Assembly: GCF_001742165.1 (NCBI RefSeq)
Contig: NZ_CP016443.1
Location: 1,054,001 to 1,118,000, forward strand
Direction: 5' to 3'
Source of the DNA: Burkholderia stabilis
Lineage (GTDB): Bacteria; Pseudomonadota; Gammaproteobacteria; Burkholderiales; Burkholderiaceae
Length of the DNA: 64,000 nt
Shown: positions 37,277-46,977 of the stretch, in pieces
How the letters are laid out: each line of letters starts with the position of its first letter
How positions within the stretch are numbered: position 1 is the stretch's first letter
Notes under the pieces: model-generated
Told to the model about the DNA's origin: nothing
The model's input: the letters and a program-made list of their open reading frames with translations, nothing else
Databases searched by the model: none
Position numbers and translations under genes: made by a program

Positions 37277-37954
37277 TCACGGCGCATTCGCGGCCGACGC
37301 CGGCGCAGCGGCGGCGGCGGCCGCGCGCGCGGCCGGGTCGTACTTGCCCGCGTACAGCGCATCGCCGTAGCGCTGCGCGAGATCGTCGTACTTCACCCGT
37401 GCGGACTGCGCGAAGGGCTGCCGCGACGCGAACAGCGTGCCGATCCCGACATGCTCGTACGCGTCGAGAATCTCGTGCCCCACGCGATACAGCTCGGCAT
37501 TGTGGGCCTGGCAGGTTTTCAGTTGCGTGTCACGCGCGGCGATGTCCTTCTGCTGTTGCGTGTGCTGCGCATCGCGGGCACGCGACACGGCGAGCAGATC
37601 CTCGTAGGACGACTTGTATTTCGCGAGCGACTTCGCGTCCTGCTCGCGGCCCGCCCGCTCCTGTGCAAGCGCGCGCTTCGCGGCCGCCTCCGCGCCCGAA
37701 TCGCCGCGCGCCGCCGCGAGTTGCCCCTGCAATGCCTTCAGTTGCGCGAGCGCGTCGTCGCGCTGCTTCTCGGCCGCCGCCTTGTCGCTCTGCAACTGGG
37801 CCTGGCCGTCCTGCAACTGGCGCAGCTCCTGCACGGTCGAGCGCAACTGGCTGCGCAGCTTGTCCTCGATGCTTTGCGCGTGTGCGCCGCCCGCCGCCAG
37901 CAGCAGCGCACCGGCCACGCCGGCCGAGAGCATCGTGCGATGGATCGTGTTCAT
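37277..37954 (-). CDS. Periplasmic coiled-coil protein (225 aa)
   Basis: Unrecognised exported protein. Signal peptide at residues 1-27 (AGVAGALLLAAGGAHAQ). A long coiled coil follows (about 30-140) with heptad-like Leu/Gln repeats (LRQLQDGQAQLQSDKAA, LAQLKALQGQL), then a globular tail with one Cys (TQLKTCQAHN) and an Ala-rich end. The shape suggests a periplasmic spacer or scaffold beside the porin and ExbBD-TonB genes. It lies 12 bp from the porin gene. ATG at 37954. Confidence 0.72.
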   Translation of the reverse strand: MNTIHRTMLSAGVAGALLLAAGGAHAQSIEDKLRSQLRSTVQELRQLQDGQAQLQSDKAAAEKQRDDALAQLKALQGQLAAARGDSGAEAAAKRALAQERAGREQDAKSLAKYKSSYEDLLAVSRARDAQHTQQQKDIAARDTQLKTCQAHNAELYRVGHEILDAYEHVGIGTLFASRQPFAQSARVKYDDLAQRYGDALYAGKYDPAARAAAAAAAPASAANAP

Positions 37955-37966
37955 TCGCGGCTCCGG

Positions 37967-39781
37967 TCAGAAACGAGCGTTCAGCTCGATCTGCAGCACG
38001 TCGATCGATACCGGCGGCCCGTACACTTCCTTCGAGCTCAGGTAGCGGGCCGATACCCACGTGTCGCGCGCGACCGCATACGCAGCGCCGAGCACGTAGC
38101 CGCGCGCGTTGGTGCCGCCGAGATGGAAGTCGGGATCGTTGAACGCGTCGAGCACGGCGTCCGGCTGCAGGTACTTGTACGCGATCGAGAAGTTCCACTG
38201 GCCCTTCTCGCGCGGCTCCGGCTCGCCGATCGTCGCCTTCGCGAGGAAGCCGTTCGGGCCGCTGCGGTAATCGGCGCGCGTCGCGTTCACCGACGTCGAG
38301 TCATAGTTGTTGACCGGCAGCGACGCCGCCGCGAACGCCTTGTTGTCGTTGTACGCGAGGTTGCGCACGTACTCGCCGTCCAGGCGCAGCTTGAAGCGGT
38401 CGGCCACCACCGTGTCCCACTGCGCTTTCAGGTCGAGCAGCCGATAGTTGTACGCGAGCCCGAAGAGCTGCGGCTGCGGCGTCATCCCGGGCGCGAGGTT
38501 CGGGTTCTGCACGATGTTGCGCAGCGCGACCAACGTGTTGCCGCCCTGCATGAACGCGGGCGCCTCGTTGTCGGTGCTGCAGTTGGTCGCGCCGAGATAC
38601 AGCGCGCACGGCGACGACAGCGTGCCGCGCATGTTCTGGAAGTCGTAGTACGCAACCGCGCCGCGCAGGCGGTTCTTCGCATCGATCTTCCAGTCCGCGC
38701 CGAACTGCGCGCCGAACATCCACTTCGTGTCGCTGCCGGCCTTGTCGGTGCTGTTCGACGGGAAGTTCTCGCTCGTGTACTGGATCGGGAACACGCCGAG
38801 CGTGCCGAACAGCGTGACGTCCGGATTCCACGGCAGCGCATGGCGCAGGTTCGCGGCGAGCCCGTCCATCATCAGGTCGTCCGAGAACACCAGGTCCGAC
38901 TTGAAGAACGGATTGTCGAAGCGGCCGGCCGTCAGGTTCAGCCAGGACGTCGGCCGATACGCGAAGAACGCCTTGTTCAGCCAGATGTTCTTCTTCGCGA
39001 AGCCGCCGCCGGCGGTCGAGGTGGTCGACACCGGCCCGTTGTCGTTGCCGCTCGCGAGCTGGATGCCGGCGATCATGTCGTCGGACAGCGTCGCCGTCAC
39101 GCCGAGCCGCGCGCGGTAGCGCAGCAGGTTGTTGCGGTTCTGCGTGGTGTTCTGCGTCGGCAGTTGCGTCGTATTGGTGTTCTGGTTGATGTCGAACCCG
39201 CCGCCCTGGTTGATCGCCGCGAAGTTCGTCACGTTGTTCGCGTTGCGGCTGCCGTAGAAGTGGTATTCGTCGCGCACGCGCAAGTCGCCGTCGAGCTTGA
39301 TGCGCGACACCCAGTCCGGGAACGTGTTCGGCTGCGCCCAGTTCTCGGCCTTCGCCTGCGCGATCACCTCCTGCTTCACCTGGTCGCGGATCTGGTCGCG
39401 CACGAGCTGCGGCACGTACGGCACCGCGACGTCGCCCGGCTGCGTCGGCGGATTCACCACGCCCGCGCCGGCCACGACAGGCGCGCCCGACGCGCGCGCG
39501 GCCCTCGCCTGCACGGCTTCCGTGCGCGCCTCGCTGATCAGCTCGTTCGCATTCTGCTGCGTGAGCACGCCGCGCTTGACGAGCAGGTTGATCAGGTTGA
39601 TCACCACGCTCTCGGTCGGCGCGGCTTTCCCCGTTGCCGCCTGCGCCTCGAGCGATTGCCCGTGCGCGGCGGACGCGCACGTCAACCCGAGCGTCAGCAC
39701 CGCCGCGCCGACGCGCGACAGGCGCGCGGGCAGCGCGCCGTTGCGGGGTACCCCACCCCGTCCGTTCATCTTCCGAATCAT
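37967..39781 (-). CDS. Putative large outer-membrane porin, Porin_5-like (604 aa)
   Basis: Outer-membrane beta-barrel. Signal peptide near residues 10-42 (VLTLGLTCASAAHGQ). The N-terminal periplasmic part (45-150) carries VVINLINLLVKRGVLTQQNA, an SLH/oligomerisation-like helix pair found in putative porins. The barrel part follows, with many aromatic girdle strands and the C-terminal Phe (IELNARF). The ATG at 39781 has GGAG 8 bp before it. It is encoded right after TonB, so it may be the TonB-energised or surface-anchored partner of the locus. Confidence 0.82.
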   Translation of the reverse strand: MIRKMNGRGGVPRNGALPARLSRVGAAVLTLGLTCASAAHGQSLEAQAATGKAAPTESVVINLINLLVKRGVLTQQNANELISEARTEAVQARAARASGAPVVAGAGVVNPPTQPGDVAVPYVPQLVRDQIRDQVKQEVIAQAKAENWAQPNTFPDWVSRIKLDGDLRVRDEYHFYGSRNANNVTNFAAINQGGGFDINQNTNTTQLPTQNTTQNRNNLLRYRARLGVTATLSDDMIAGIQLASGNDNGPVSTTSTAGGGFAKKNIWLNKAFFAYRPTSWLNLTAGRFDNPFFKSDLVFSDDLMMDGLAANLRHALPWNPDVTLFGTLGVFPIQYTSENFPSNSTDKAGSDTKWMFGAQFGADWKIDAKNRLRGAVAYYDFQNMRGTLSSPCALYLGATNCSTDNEAPAFMQGGNTLVALRNIVQNPNLAPGMTPQPQLFGLAYNYRLLDLKAQWDTVVADRFKLRLDGEYVRNLAYNDNKAFAAASLPVNNYDSTSVNATRADYRSGPNGFLAKATIGEPEPREKGQWNFSIAYKYLQPDAVLDAFNDPDFHLGGTNARGYVLGAAYAVARDTWVSARYLSSKEVYGPPVSIDVLQIELNARF

Positions 39782-39875
39782 CGAAGCACTCCGAACAATT
39801 TTCGTTTCTTTTCCGGCGGCATCCGCGTAACGGCGCCGCCCCATGATTCATTCGCCATGTCGCGCGCGCGCATCG

Positions 39876-40574
39876 TCATGCCGGCTTGCGTCCCTGGAGC
39901 TTCACGAGCACCGGATACGCGGTCGCGGGCGGCGGCGCTTCGTCGACCCTGCCGAGCGCTTCGACTGCCGCGATCACGGCCGCGTCGATCTTCGCGTCGC
40001 CGGTCGACTGCGCGACCGTGACCTTCGTGATCCGCCCGGCCGTATCCATCCACAGGTTCAGGCTGCCCGTGAAACGCGCGCCGCCGGCTTCCTGCACGCC
40101 CTTGTCCTGCTCGATCGCGCGCTGCAGCACGTACACCATGTATTGCGCGTAGCTCGCATTGCCGAACTTGCCGCCCCCGCCGCTGCCGATCATCCCCGAG
40201 CCGTCGCCCGCGCCGATGTTGAAGCTGTCGGTGCCGGCCTGCGCGGGCGCATTCATCGTCATCTGCTTCGGCTGGTTGTCCGACGGCTTCGGCGCCTCGG
40301 ACGGCTTCGGCGCGATCGTCGGCCGGTCGACCGGCGTCTTGACCTCCTCCTTCACCTTCTCGGGCGGCGGCTTCTGTTTCGGTGGCGGCGGGGGCGGCGG
40401 CAACGGGATCACCGTCGTCACCTGCGGCGCGCTCACGCGCTTCACGCCGGCCGTATCGCCCGCGAAACGCCAGATCAGCGCGGCCAGCCCCGCGAGCACG
40501 AGCGCGATCGCAACCGGCTTCACGTAGCGGCCGGGGCCTTTCTGCGGCGGGCCGCCGTTGTAGGTCATTTCCAT
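39876..40574 (-). CDS. TonB family protein (232 aa)
   Basis: Energy transducer of the locus. One N-terminal membrane helix (residues ~19-38), a proline-rich periplasmic spacer (LPPPPPPPKQKPPPEKVKEE), and a C-terminal TonB domain (~140-232) with GSLNLWMDTAGRITKVTVAQ and VEALGRVDEAPPP. It follows exbB and exbD directly (8 bp from exbD), forming a complete TonB-ExbB-ExbD unit dedicated to this operon. ATG at 40574. Confidence 0.9.
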   Translation of the reverse strand: MEMTYNGGPPQKGPGRYVKPVAIALVLAGLAALIWRFAGDTAGVKRVSAPQVTTVIPLPPPPPPPKQKPPPEKVKEEVKTPVDRPTIAPKPSEAPKPSDNQPKQMTMNAPAQAGTDSFNIGAGDGSGMIGSGGGGKFGNASYAQYMVYVLQRAIEQDKGVQEAGGARFTGSLNLWMDTAGRITKVTVAQSTGDAKIDAAVIAAVEALGRVDEAPPPATAYPVLVKLQGRKPA

Positions 40575-40582
40575 CGCGCGCC

Positions 40583-40990
40583 CTAGCCCTGCTTCGCCTT
40601 GCCGGTCACGAGACCGACTTGCGACAGGTCGAGGCGGCGCAGCAGGTCGAGCACGTCCATGACCTTCTGGTACTGCACGGCCGCGTCACCCTTGAGCACG
40701 ATCGGGAATTCCGGATTGGTCGCCTTCTCGATGCGCAGCCGGCTCTCGAGTTCGTCCATCGTCACCGGGTAGGCGTCGAGAAAGACCTGCCCCGAATCGG
40801 CGACCGTGATCGCCTTCGTCTTCGGCTTCGCGAGACTCGCGGACGAACTCGCTTTCGGCAGGTCGACCTTGATGCCCTGCACCGACGCGGTCGTCATGAT
40901 GATGAAGATGATCAGCAGCACGTACGCGAGGTCGAGCATCGGCGTGATGTTGATGTCGTCGTACGGCTTGTCGTCGTCCTGAACCTGCAT
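40583..40990 (-). CDS. exbD: ExbD/TolR-type proton-channel subunit (135 aa)
   Basis: Inner-membrane partner of ExbB. It has the family start YDDINITPMLDLAYVLLIIF, whose helix carries the proton-relay Asp (MLDLA), and a periplasmic domain (45-130) ending VGLVTGK. Full length. It lies 33 bp downstream of exbB and 8 bp upstream of tonB. Matches the exbD2 position in the P. aeruginosa pdt locus. Confidence 0.93.
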   Translation of the reverse strand: MQVQDDDKPYDDINITPMLDLAYVLLIIFIIMTTASVQGIKVDLPKASSSASLAKPKTKAITVADSGQVFLDAYPVTMDELESRLRIEKATNPEFPIVLKGDAAVQYQKVMDVLDLLRRLDLSQVGLVTGKAKQG

Positions 40991-41023
40991 GGCGTTCTCC
41001 TGCGTGTGTTCGGTTCAGTGCGC

Positions 41024-42829
41024 TCAGTCGGCCAGCACCGCGTGATCGGGCGTGCGGTGCGCTTCGGCGAGGCGCGTGACGAATTCGTCGACGAACACCT
41101 GCATGTTCGCGGTCACGTTCTTGTTGCGGATCAGCAGGTAGTTGTAGCCGAACAGTGCGGGAATCGCGACGAACAGGCCCGTCACCGTCGCGAGCAGCGC
41201 GGCCGCGATACCCGGCGCGATCGCGTTCACGTTCACGTCGCCGGCCGCCGCGATCGCCGCGAACGTGATCATCACGCCGACCACCGTGCCGAGCAGCCCG
41301 AGGAACGGGCCGCCCGAGATCGCGATCGTCAGCAGCACCATCGATTTCGACAGCCGCTGGTTTTCGCGCACGAGCGTCGCGTCCATCGACGCGCGGATCG
41401 CCTCGATCGATTCGGACGTGATCACCGTGCGGCCGTTGCCGTCCACGCGGCTGTGGATTTCATGCACGCCGGCCTTGTACAGCCGGTACAGCGACGACTG
41501 GTAGAGCCGGCGGCCGTCGTCGCTCGCTTCGTCGACGTGCGCGAGGCCGACCAGATGACGCCCGGCCACTTCGCGAAAGCGCTGCACGAAATACAGGTTC
41601 GCCTTGTCGACGGTGCCGACGTAACGCGCCTTCGTCCACATCACGACCCACGACACGACCGCCATGCCGAGCAGGATCGCGATCACGACCCACGCGTCGA
41701 CGGTCACCGACTGCACGATCACGCCGAAATACCCGAAGCCGAAACCCGACTGCTTCTCGTCCGCGCCGTACGCGACGAGCTTCGATTCCGAGCCCTGCGC
41801 GAGCGCATCGACGGCGAGCGCGGCCGGCGAACGCGCGATCTTCGACAGGCGCAGCTCGTCGAGCGCACCCGAGTACGCGGCCAGGCCGGCCGGCGCGCCG
41901 GCGGCGTCCGCGCCGATCGTGGCGGCGCCGTTCAGCGCGGGCAGCGTCGCCGCCACCTGCGCGGCCTGCTTGCCGTTCACGTAGACGGTCAGGTTCTTGC
42001 CGTCGGCGGTGACGGCCAGATAGGTCCACTGGTTCGCGGCAACCGGTGCGGCGGCCGGCGTGCGCACCGGCGCGGGGCTATTGGCCGCGCCGTCGACTTC
42101 CGCGAACGGCACGCCGTTGTCGAGGCCGATCAGCAAGGCGTTCGCGCCGTCGCGGCGGCTGTACAGCAGCGTGTTCGGCGCAAGCGCGGACGGCTTCACC
42201 CACGCGCTGAACGTGAAGCTGCCGCCCGCGGCCAGGTTCAGCGACGGGCTCGCCGGCAGCGTCAGCGACCCGCTGCCGTCGAAGCGCGCACCCTTGCCGA
42301 CGATGCCGTCCTCGACCGTGCGAAACGATGCGTTCTGCGCGTTGTTGCCGTATGCGGTCGCATCCTTCGGCGGCGCGCCCGCCGCGCCGTTGAAGTGGTA
42401 GACGAGCGTGTAGTCGGCATCGAACGTTTCGGCCGGCTTGCCGCCGTCCGGCGCCTTCTTGTTGCCGTAGTACATCCAGATCGACTCCGCGGCGCCGGCC
42501 GGCATCTTCGGAACGTCGACCCAGATCAGCGCGACGCCGAGCACCGGATCGTATTGTTCGACGTGGTAATTCAGCGGCGTCTTGTCATCGGCGGCGACGA
42601 AGCGGATGTCCGCGCCGTTGTCGGCCAGCCCGTCGAACTGGAAATTGCCCGAATGCAGGCGAATCAGCAGCGGCACGCGGCCGGCCGACTCGGCGAGATT
42701 CGCGCCTTTCGCGCTCGCGTCGATCGTGATCGCCTTCCGGTACGACCAGTCGTTCTGCCACCATGCGTTCGCGATGCCGGGCAGCACGCCGAGCATCACC
42801 GCCAACAGGAAAAACAAGACTCGCTTCAC
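41024..42829 (-). CDS. exbB: ExbB-type proton channel fused to DUF2341 and LamG domains (601 aa)
   Basis: GTG start at 42829, with GGGGAG upstream; a signal peptide begins there (KRVLFFLLAVMLGVLPGIANA). The periplasmic part holds a DUF2341 domain (about residues 30-135, starting WWQNDWSYRKAITID) and a LamG/concanavalin-like domain (about 150-340). The MotA/TolQ/ExbB core lies at ~370-600 with helices VVIAILLGMAVVSWVVMW and GGPFLGLLGTVVGVMI. It is more than twice the usual ExbB length (about 240 aa). The extra domains could bind a periplasmic or glycan ligand. The neighbouring exbD and tonB complete the system. Confidence 0.9.
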   Translation of the reverse strand: MKRVLFFLLAVMLGVLPGIANAWWQNDWSYRKAITIDASAKGANLAESAGRVPLLIRLHSGNFQFDGLADNGADIRFVAADDKTPLNYHVEQYDPVLGVALIWVDVPKMPAGAAESIWMYYGNKKAPDGGKPAETFDADYTLVYHFNGAAGAPPKDATAYGNNAQNASFRTVEDGIVGKGARFDGSGSLTLPASPSLNLAAGGSFTFSAWVKPSALAPNTLLYSRRDGANALLIGLDNGVPFAEVDGAANSPAPVRTPAAAPVAANQWTYLAVTADGKNLTVYVNGKQAAQVAATLPALNGAATIGADAAGAPAGLAAYSGALDELRLSKIARSPAALAVDALAQGSESKLVAYGADEKQSGFGFGYFGVIVQSVTVDAWVVIAILLGMAVVSWVVMWTKARYVGTVDKANLYFVQRFREVAGRHLVGLAHVDEASDDGRRLYQSSLYRLYKAGVHEIHSRVDGNGRTVITSESIEAIRASMDATLVRENQRLSKSMVLLTIAISGGPFLGLLGTVVGVMITFAAIAAAGDVNVNAIAPGIAAALLATVTGLFVAIPALFGYNYLLIRNKNVTANMQVFVDEFVTRLAEAHRTPDHAVLAD

Positions 42830-42896
42830 GATCCACTCCCCGAATGTGCGGGCGCCGCGCTCGTCGCATCGCCCCGGCACGATCAAAAAAAATCCG

Positions 42897-44540
42897 TCAG
42901 AACCCCAGCCTTACGTAGAAATCGAACCGCGGGCTGTACTGCCGCGTATAGACGCCCGCCTTCAGCGGCCATCCGGCCTCGAAATCCGCGCTCGCGTATT
43001 TCATGATCTGCAGCCGCGTACCGACGCCGACGCTCATCAGGTTGAAGCGCGCCGTCTGCTCCGGCAGCGGGCTCAGCAACCACAGGTGCGCGGCGTCGAA
43101 GAACGCATGGAAACGCCACTCGTTCAGGCGGCTGCCGACCGCGCCGCCGAGCCACTTCACGAGCGACGGGCTGCGCACTTCGAGCGATGCGATCACGCCG
43201 CTGTCGGCCGTGTTCTCGGCCTGCATGTAGCCGCGCACGCTGTTCATCCCGCCCGCGGCGAACTGCTCGCTCGACACGAGCGGCGAGTTCGAGATCTGCG
43301 CGTTCACGTGCGCATTGGCCTGCATGTCGTTCGCGAAGCGCTGCGTGTGATTGACGTCGAACTTGCCGTACACGAAATCGGGCGTCGCGTTGTAGCGCTT
43401 GTTGTCCCAGGCGCCCCAGTCGCTGCCGAGGCCGCGAATGTTCGTCGTCAGCGACGCGGAGAACGACGTCTGCGAGTTCTTCAGGCTCAACTGGCCGTTG
43501 TACGACAGCGTGACCGGCACGTAGGTGAGCGGCGCGGTCGAGACCCCCTGGCCCGGCTGCGACACGTTTTCGTCGTAATGCTTGCGGTCGATCTCGACGC
43601 TGACGGAGTGCGCGTAGGTCTCCGTCGCCGGCAGCGAATAGATCGCGGTGAAGCCGTACGTGGTGCCCTTGCCGAGCACGTTGGTGTTGCCGACCGACGC
43701 GACGTTGCTGTCCGAATGCACGATCGTCGCGAGGAAGCTCCAGCGCGAATCCTTGATCGGTGCGAGATACGAGAACGCATAGACGCGCGCGTCGTTCGGA
43801 TGCTGCGGCGCGAGCACGTAGGTGCCGGAAATCACGTGGCCGAGCTGCCAGAGATTCGAGTAGCTGAGGCTCGCGCTCGTGCGCAGCGTCGACGTGCCGG
43901 GGCTGTTGTCGTTGTTCAGTTCGAGCGTGCCGTGCAGCGGGCTGTGATCGTCGACCTTCAGATCGACGTCGACCGTCTGCGGCATCGCGCCCGGCTTGAG
44001 CACCGGAATCACCTGCCGGTCCGCCGAGCGGTTCAGGTCGGTGAGCTGCTGCTGCGCCTGGCTGAAATCGGGCACCGTGCCTTCGGCGAGCGCGGGCACC
44101 GCATCGCGGATGTTCTGCGGCGAGTTGTATTTCGCGCCGTCGACGCGCAATCGCCCGACCTTCGCCTCGACCACCTGCAGCAGGATCACGCCGTTCTTCA
44201 CCTGCTGCTGCGGCAGCTCGACGACCACCGACTGATAGCCGCGCTCCTGGTAGGCCTTCTGCAATGCGTCGCGTGCCGCATTCACGTCGGTGAGCGTCCG
44301 TCCCGGCCCTTCGAACGGGTACACGGCCTTCTCGATCTCGAGCGTCGGCAACGTCGTGTTGCCGCGCACCACGAAGGCATTCACGTCGAACGTCTGCGGC
44401 GCCGACGGCGCGGGCTTCGCGGCTTCCTGCGCATGAATGCCCGGCGCGATGCTCAGCCCTCCGGCCAGCACGGCGCCGGCCAGGCATCGGCAATTCAGCC
44501 GCCATCGTTCGCGTGACTTGCGGTCTACTCTCGGCGGCAT
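42897..44540 (-). CDS. pdtB: Two-partner-secretion transporter, FhaC/ShlB (TpsB) family (547 aa)
   Basis: Outer-membrane Omp85-like transporter for a filamentous exoprotein. Signal peptide ends near IHAQ (residue ~38). Two POTRA domains lie at ~50-200 (FVVRGNTTLPTLEIEKAV; VVEAKVGRLRVDGAKYN). The barrel follows, with the conserved loop-6 GMNSVRGYMQAE and C-terminal Phe (YVRLGF). First gene of a 12-gene operon running down to 32369. The only TpsA-type gene in the window is at 59541, and the two genes are 15 kb apart. The symbol is given by similarity of the locus to P. aeruginosa pdtB. ATG 44540, ribosome site GGGGAA. Confidence 0.9.
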   Translation of the reverse strand: MPPRVDRKSRERWRLNCRCLAGAVLAGGLSIAPGIHAQEAAKPAPSAPQTFDVNAFVVRGNTTLPTLEIEKAVYPFEGPGRTLTDVNAARDALQKAYQERGYQSVVVELPQQQVKNGVILLQVVEAKVGRLRVDGAKYNSPQNIRDAVPALAEGTVPDFSQAQQQLTDLNRSADRQVIPVLKPGAMPQTVDVDLKVDDHSPLHGTLELNNDNSPGTSTLRTSASLSYSNLWQLGHVISGTYVLAPQHPNDARVYAFSYLAPIKDSRWSFLATIVHSDSNVASVGNTNVLGKGTTYGFTAIYSLPATETYAHSVSVEIDRKHYDENVSQPGQGVSTAPLTYVPVTLSYNGQLSLKNSQTSFSASLTTNIRGLGSDWGAWDNKRYNATPDFVYGKFDVNHTQRFANDMQANAHVNAQISNSPLVSSEQFAAGGMNSVRGYMQAENTADSGVIASLEVRSPSLVKWLGGAVGSRLNEWRFHAFFDAAHLWLLSPLPEQTARFNLMSVGVGTRLQIMKYASADFEAGWPLKAGVYTRQYSPRFDFYVRLGF

Positions 44541-45346
44541 GCGCCATTCCCCTTTGTTGTTCCGGATCGCGGCGAAGCGCACTCACCCCGTCGCCCGCTC
44601 CGCTATCAAATGCCTGTTTCACTTTGATGACGATTTATTCGCCATCCTTAGCATGAATTGCACAATGCATTACCCGATTTCCGTACCCGCGCTCGACCGC
44701 GTCTACCGGAAAGGACGAAGCGAATCCGTCAAACCCGCACACCCGATTCGCATCGTCGCGATCGGCTGCCTGACGACGCTTCGGCACGGCTGCGTCGACC
44801 GGCAACGACGATCGTGTGCGGCGCACGCGTCGCCGCTCTCACCTACCTAGACGGAACCGGGCGCGCATTGCCGCAAACTTTTTTTCGCGGGCCGTCCGGT
44901 TCGACGCCGGAGGCAGGACACGGCCGCCGGCGTGCGGCCGGCGATGCGCGCGCAACGACCGCCCGCGCGCAATGCGCGGGACGTTGCGCAGGAATGTGCG
45001 TGGCCCCCGTTTCGTGTGCGTGTCGTCCGCCACGGCCGTCACGGCTCATGGACGTCGCGCTCGCGCGCGATCGCCGGCAAACGTGTTGCCGCCCGGAAGC
45101 GATCGCGCAAAGCGCGTCCCCACTGCGAGCGGCACGACAATCCTCGGGTTTCAACCGGGAAGTTTTTGTGACATTCCGCTGAAGATATGCACGACACGCG
45201 CGCGAGACCGTTTCCGTGCACCGTCATCGCGGGGCGGCGGTGCCGCCGGCGTCCCGATCGACGAAAACCTGCGGTTTGCAGGCGCCCGCTTCGTCCTAGC
45301 TATTGGGTCAACAAGAAGGTAATGACGTCAACGACGGGATGCATTC
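44541..45346. other. Long intergenic region between the secretion operon and the GspK gene pair
   Basis: 806 bp without a supported gene. It must hold the leftward promoter of the 12-gene secretion operon (an AT-richer part at 44600-44700) and the rightward promoter of the 188-aa gene. Overlapping frames here give Arg-rich, Cys-containing translations without family features. A TGTCAC half-site on the minus strand at 45168-45173 is noted but not diagnostic. Confidence 0.5.
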
Positions 45347-45913
45347 ATGTCATTCGCCACGATATTCGTACGGTGGCTCGCCGGGCGTTTGTCCGGCTTT
45401 GCCGCGACCGCCGGCCGGCCGCCGTCCGCCACCTGCGCCGTGGCGCGGCGCCCGTTGCGCTGGCGCGCGCCGTGGCTCGCCTGGCAACTGTTTTCGTGGA
45501 TCGCGCTCACGGTGCTCGCACCGCCGATCTGGACGATCGGCACGTTGCTGCTGATCAACGCGTCGAGCGACCAGCCGCTGTTCTGGATGCTCGCGATGGC
45601 GATCGTGCCGGTCGCGAACGGCGCGGCCATCGTCGCGGCGAACCAGCGGCATCACCGCGCGCCGTTCACGCGGCGCTCGACGGTCGCGCTCTACCTGTTC
45701 TTCGTCGCGATGGCGGTCGGCTGCGCGCTGTTCGTGCTGCTGCTGTGGCGCTCGCATTCGATCGCATCGCTGGTCGGCCCGCTCGCGGTCGCCGCCGACG
45801 GCACGCATGCCGCGACGCTCGCGTTCTGGGTGGCCGGCCTCGCCGCGATGTTCGGCGTCACGTCATCTGCGCATGCGAGCATCGCACACGCGTGGCTGGC
45901 GTTCGAGGATTGA
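45347..45913 (+). CDS. Hypothetical inner-membrane protein (188 aa)
   Basis: Unrecognised polytopic membrane protein with about four hydrophobic helices (LFSWIALTVLAPPIWTIGTL; FWMLAMAIVPVANGAAIV; YLFFVAMAVGCALFVLL; AFWVAGLAAMFGVTSSA) and an Arg-rich N-terminal loop. It lies 34 bp upstream of gspK on the same strand, so it is likely in one operon with it. It has no GspL or GspM features. ATG at 45347; the ribosome site is weak. Confidence 0.65.
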   Translation: MSFATIFVRWLAGRLSGFAATAGRPPSATCAVARRPLRWRAPWLAWQLFSWIALTVLAPPIWTIGTLLLINASSDQPLFWMLAMAIVPVANGAAIVAANQRHHRAPFTRRSTVALYLFFVAMAVGCALFVLLLWRSHSIASLVGPLAVAADGTHAATLAFWVAGLAAMFGVTSSAHASIAHAWLAFED

Positions 45914-45947
45914 GCGCCACCGCGCCGCCATCGCAGGAGCCAAGCGC

Positions 45948-46943
45948 ATGCATCGATACGGAAGGTTCGGGAAAGCGCGACCGACGCGCGAACGCGGCAT
46001 CGCGATCGTGACGGTGCTGCTCGTCGTCGCGCTGGCCGCCACGCTCGCGGCCAGCGTGCTGTGGCGCCAGCAGGTCGCGACCCGCGACGTGGAGAACCAG
46101 CGGCTCGCCACCCAGACGATGTGGGTCGAACGCGCGGCGGTCGAATGGGCGCGCGCGACGCTGCGCGCGCAGAGCGCGACGTCGAACGTCACGTTCGTCG
46201 GCCAGCCGTGGTCGTCGCCGGCCGCCGACGTGCAGCTTGCGGACCTGCTGCCGCCCGATGCCGCGGCGGTCAACGCGGAACTGTCGCGCGCGTGGATCTC
46301 CGGGCACGTCGAGGATGCGCAGGCGCGCTTCAACCTGACGAACCTCGTGTCGCGCGTCGCGCCCGGCAAGCCTTGGCAGGCCAACGCCGAAGGCGTGCTG
46401 GCGTACCGGCGGTTGCTCGGCCAGCTATCGCTCGATCCTGCGCTCGCGCAGCTGACGGCCGACTACATGCTGCGCTCGCTGCGCGACACGAACGGCCCCG
46501 ACGGATGGCCGCTGCAGCTCGTTTCCATCGACGATCTCGCGCGCATTCCCGGCTACGACGCGCATGCAATCGACACGCTGGCGCCGTTCACGACGATCCT
46601 GCCGGATCTGACCACCGTCAACGCCAATACCGCGGCCGAGCCCGTGCTCGTCGCCGCGATTCCGACCCTGTCGGCCAGCCAGGCCAAGCGGCTCGTCGAC
46701 CGGCGCGGCACCGCGTACTTCGTCAGCACCGGCGACATCGCCGAATACCTGCTGCCCGCACGAAACGGCAGCCCGACGCTGCCGGACGGATCGGTCGTCG
46801 GCGTCAACAGCATCTACTTCCTCGTGCATTGCCGCGTGCATTCGGCGCGCATCAACGCGCGCGTCGATACGCTGGTCGCGCGCTACGGCAGCGGGAATTT
46901 CACGTGGACGTCGGTGATCTGGGTGCACCGGCTGACGAGCTGA
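45948..46943 (+). CDS. gspK: Type II secretion minor pseudopilin GspK-like (331 aa)
   Basis: Tip pseudopilin of type II secretion. The prepilin-type hydrophobic helix lies at ~20-45 (GIAIVTVLLVVALAATLAASVLW) after a short basic leader, with Arg-Gly before the Ile at the cleavage site. The GspK body shows VEDAQARFNLTNLVS (about 120-135) and VNANTAAEPVLVAAIPTLSA near 225. ATG 45948 with GGAG upstream. It stands apart from the other T2SS genes (52884-55607), as HxcX is separate in composition from classical GspK in P. aeruginosa. Confidence 0.82.
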   Translation: MHRYGRFGKARPTRERGIAIVTVLLVVALAATLAASVLWRQQVATRDVENQRLATQTMWVERAAVEWARATLRAQSATSNVTFVGQPWSSPAADVQLADLLPPDAAAVNAELSRAWISGHVEDAQARFNLTNLVSRVAPGKPWQANAEGVLAYRRLLGQLSLDPALAQLTADYMLRSLRDTNGPDGWPLQLVSIDDLARIPGYDAHAIDTLAPFTTILPDLTTVNANTAAEPVLVAAIPTLSASQAKRLVDRRGTAYFVSTGDIAEYLLPARNGSPTLPDGSVVGVNSIYFLVHCRVHSARINARVDTLVARYGSGNFTWTSVIWVHRLTS

Positions 46944-46977
46944 ACGCGGCGCACGGGCAAGCCCGTGCGAAACCGCG

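Noticed and set aside
37181..40021. 946-codon plus-strand frame opposite the coiled-coil, porin and TonB genes
   Set aside because: Typical antisense shadow in high-GC DNA; no signal peptide or domain.
44658..45322. Overlapping plus-strand frames in the long gap before the GspK pair
   Set aside because: Arg- and Cys-rich translations without ribosome sites or family features; treated as noncoding.
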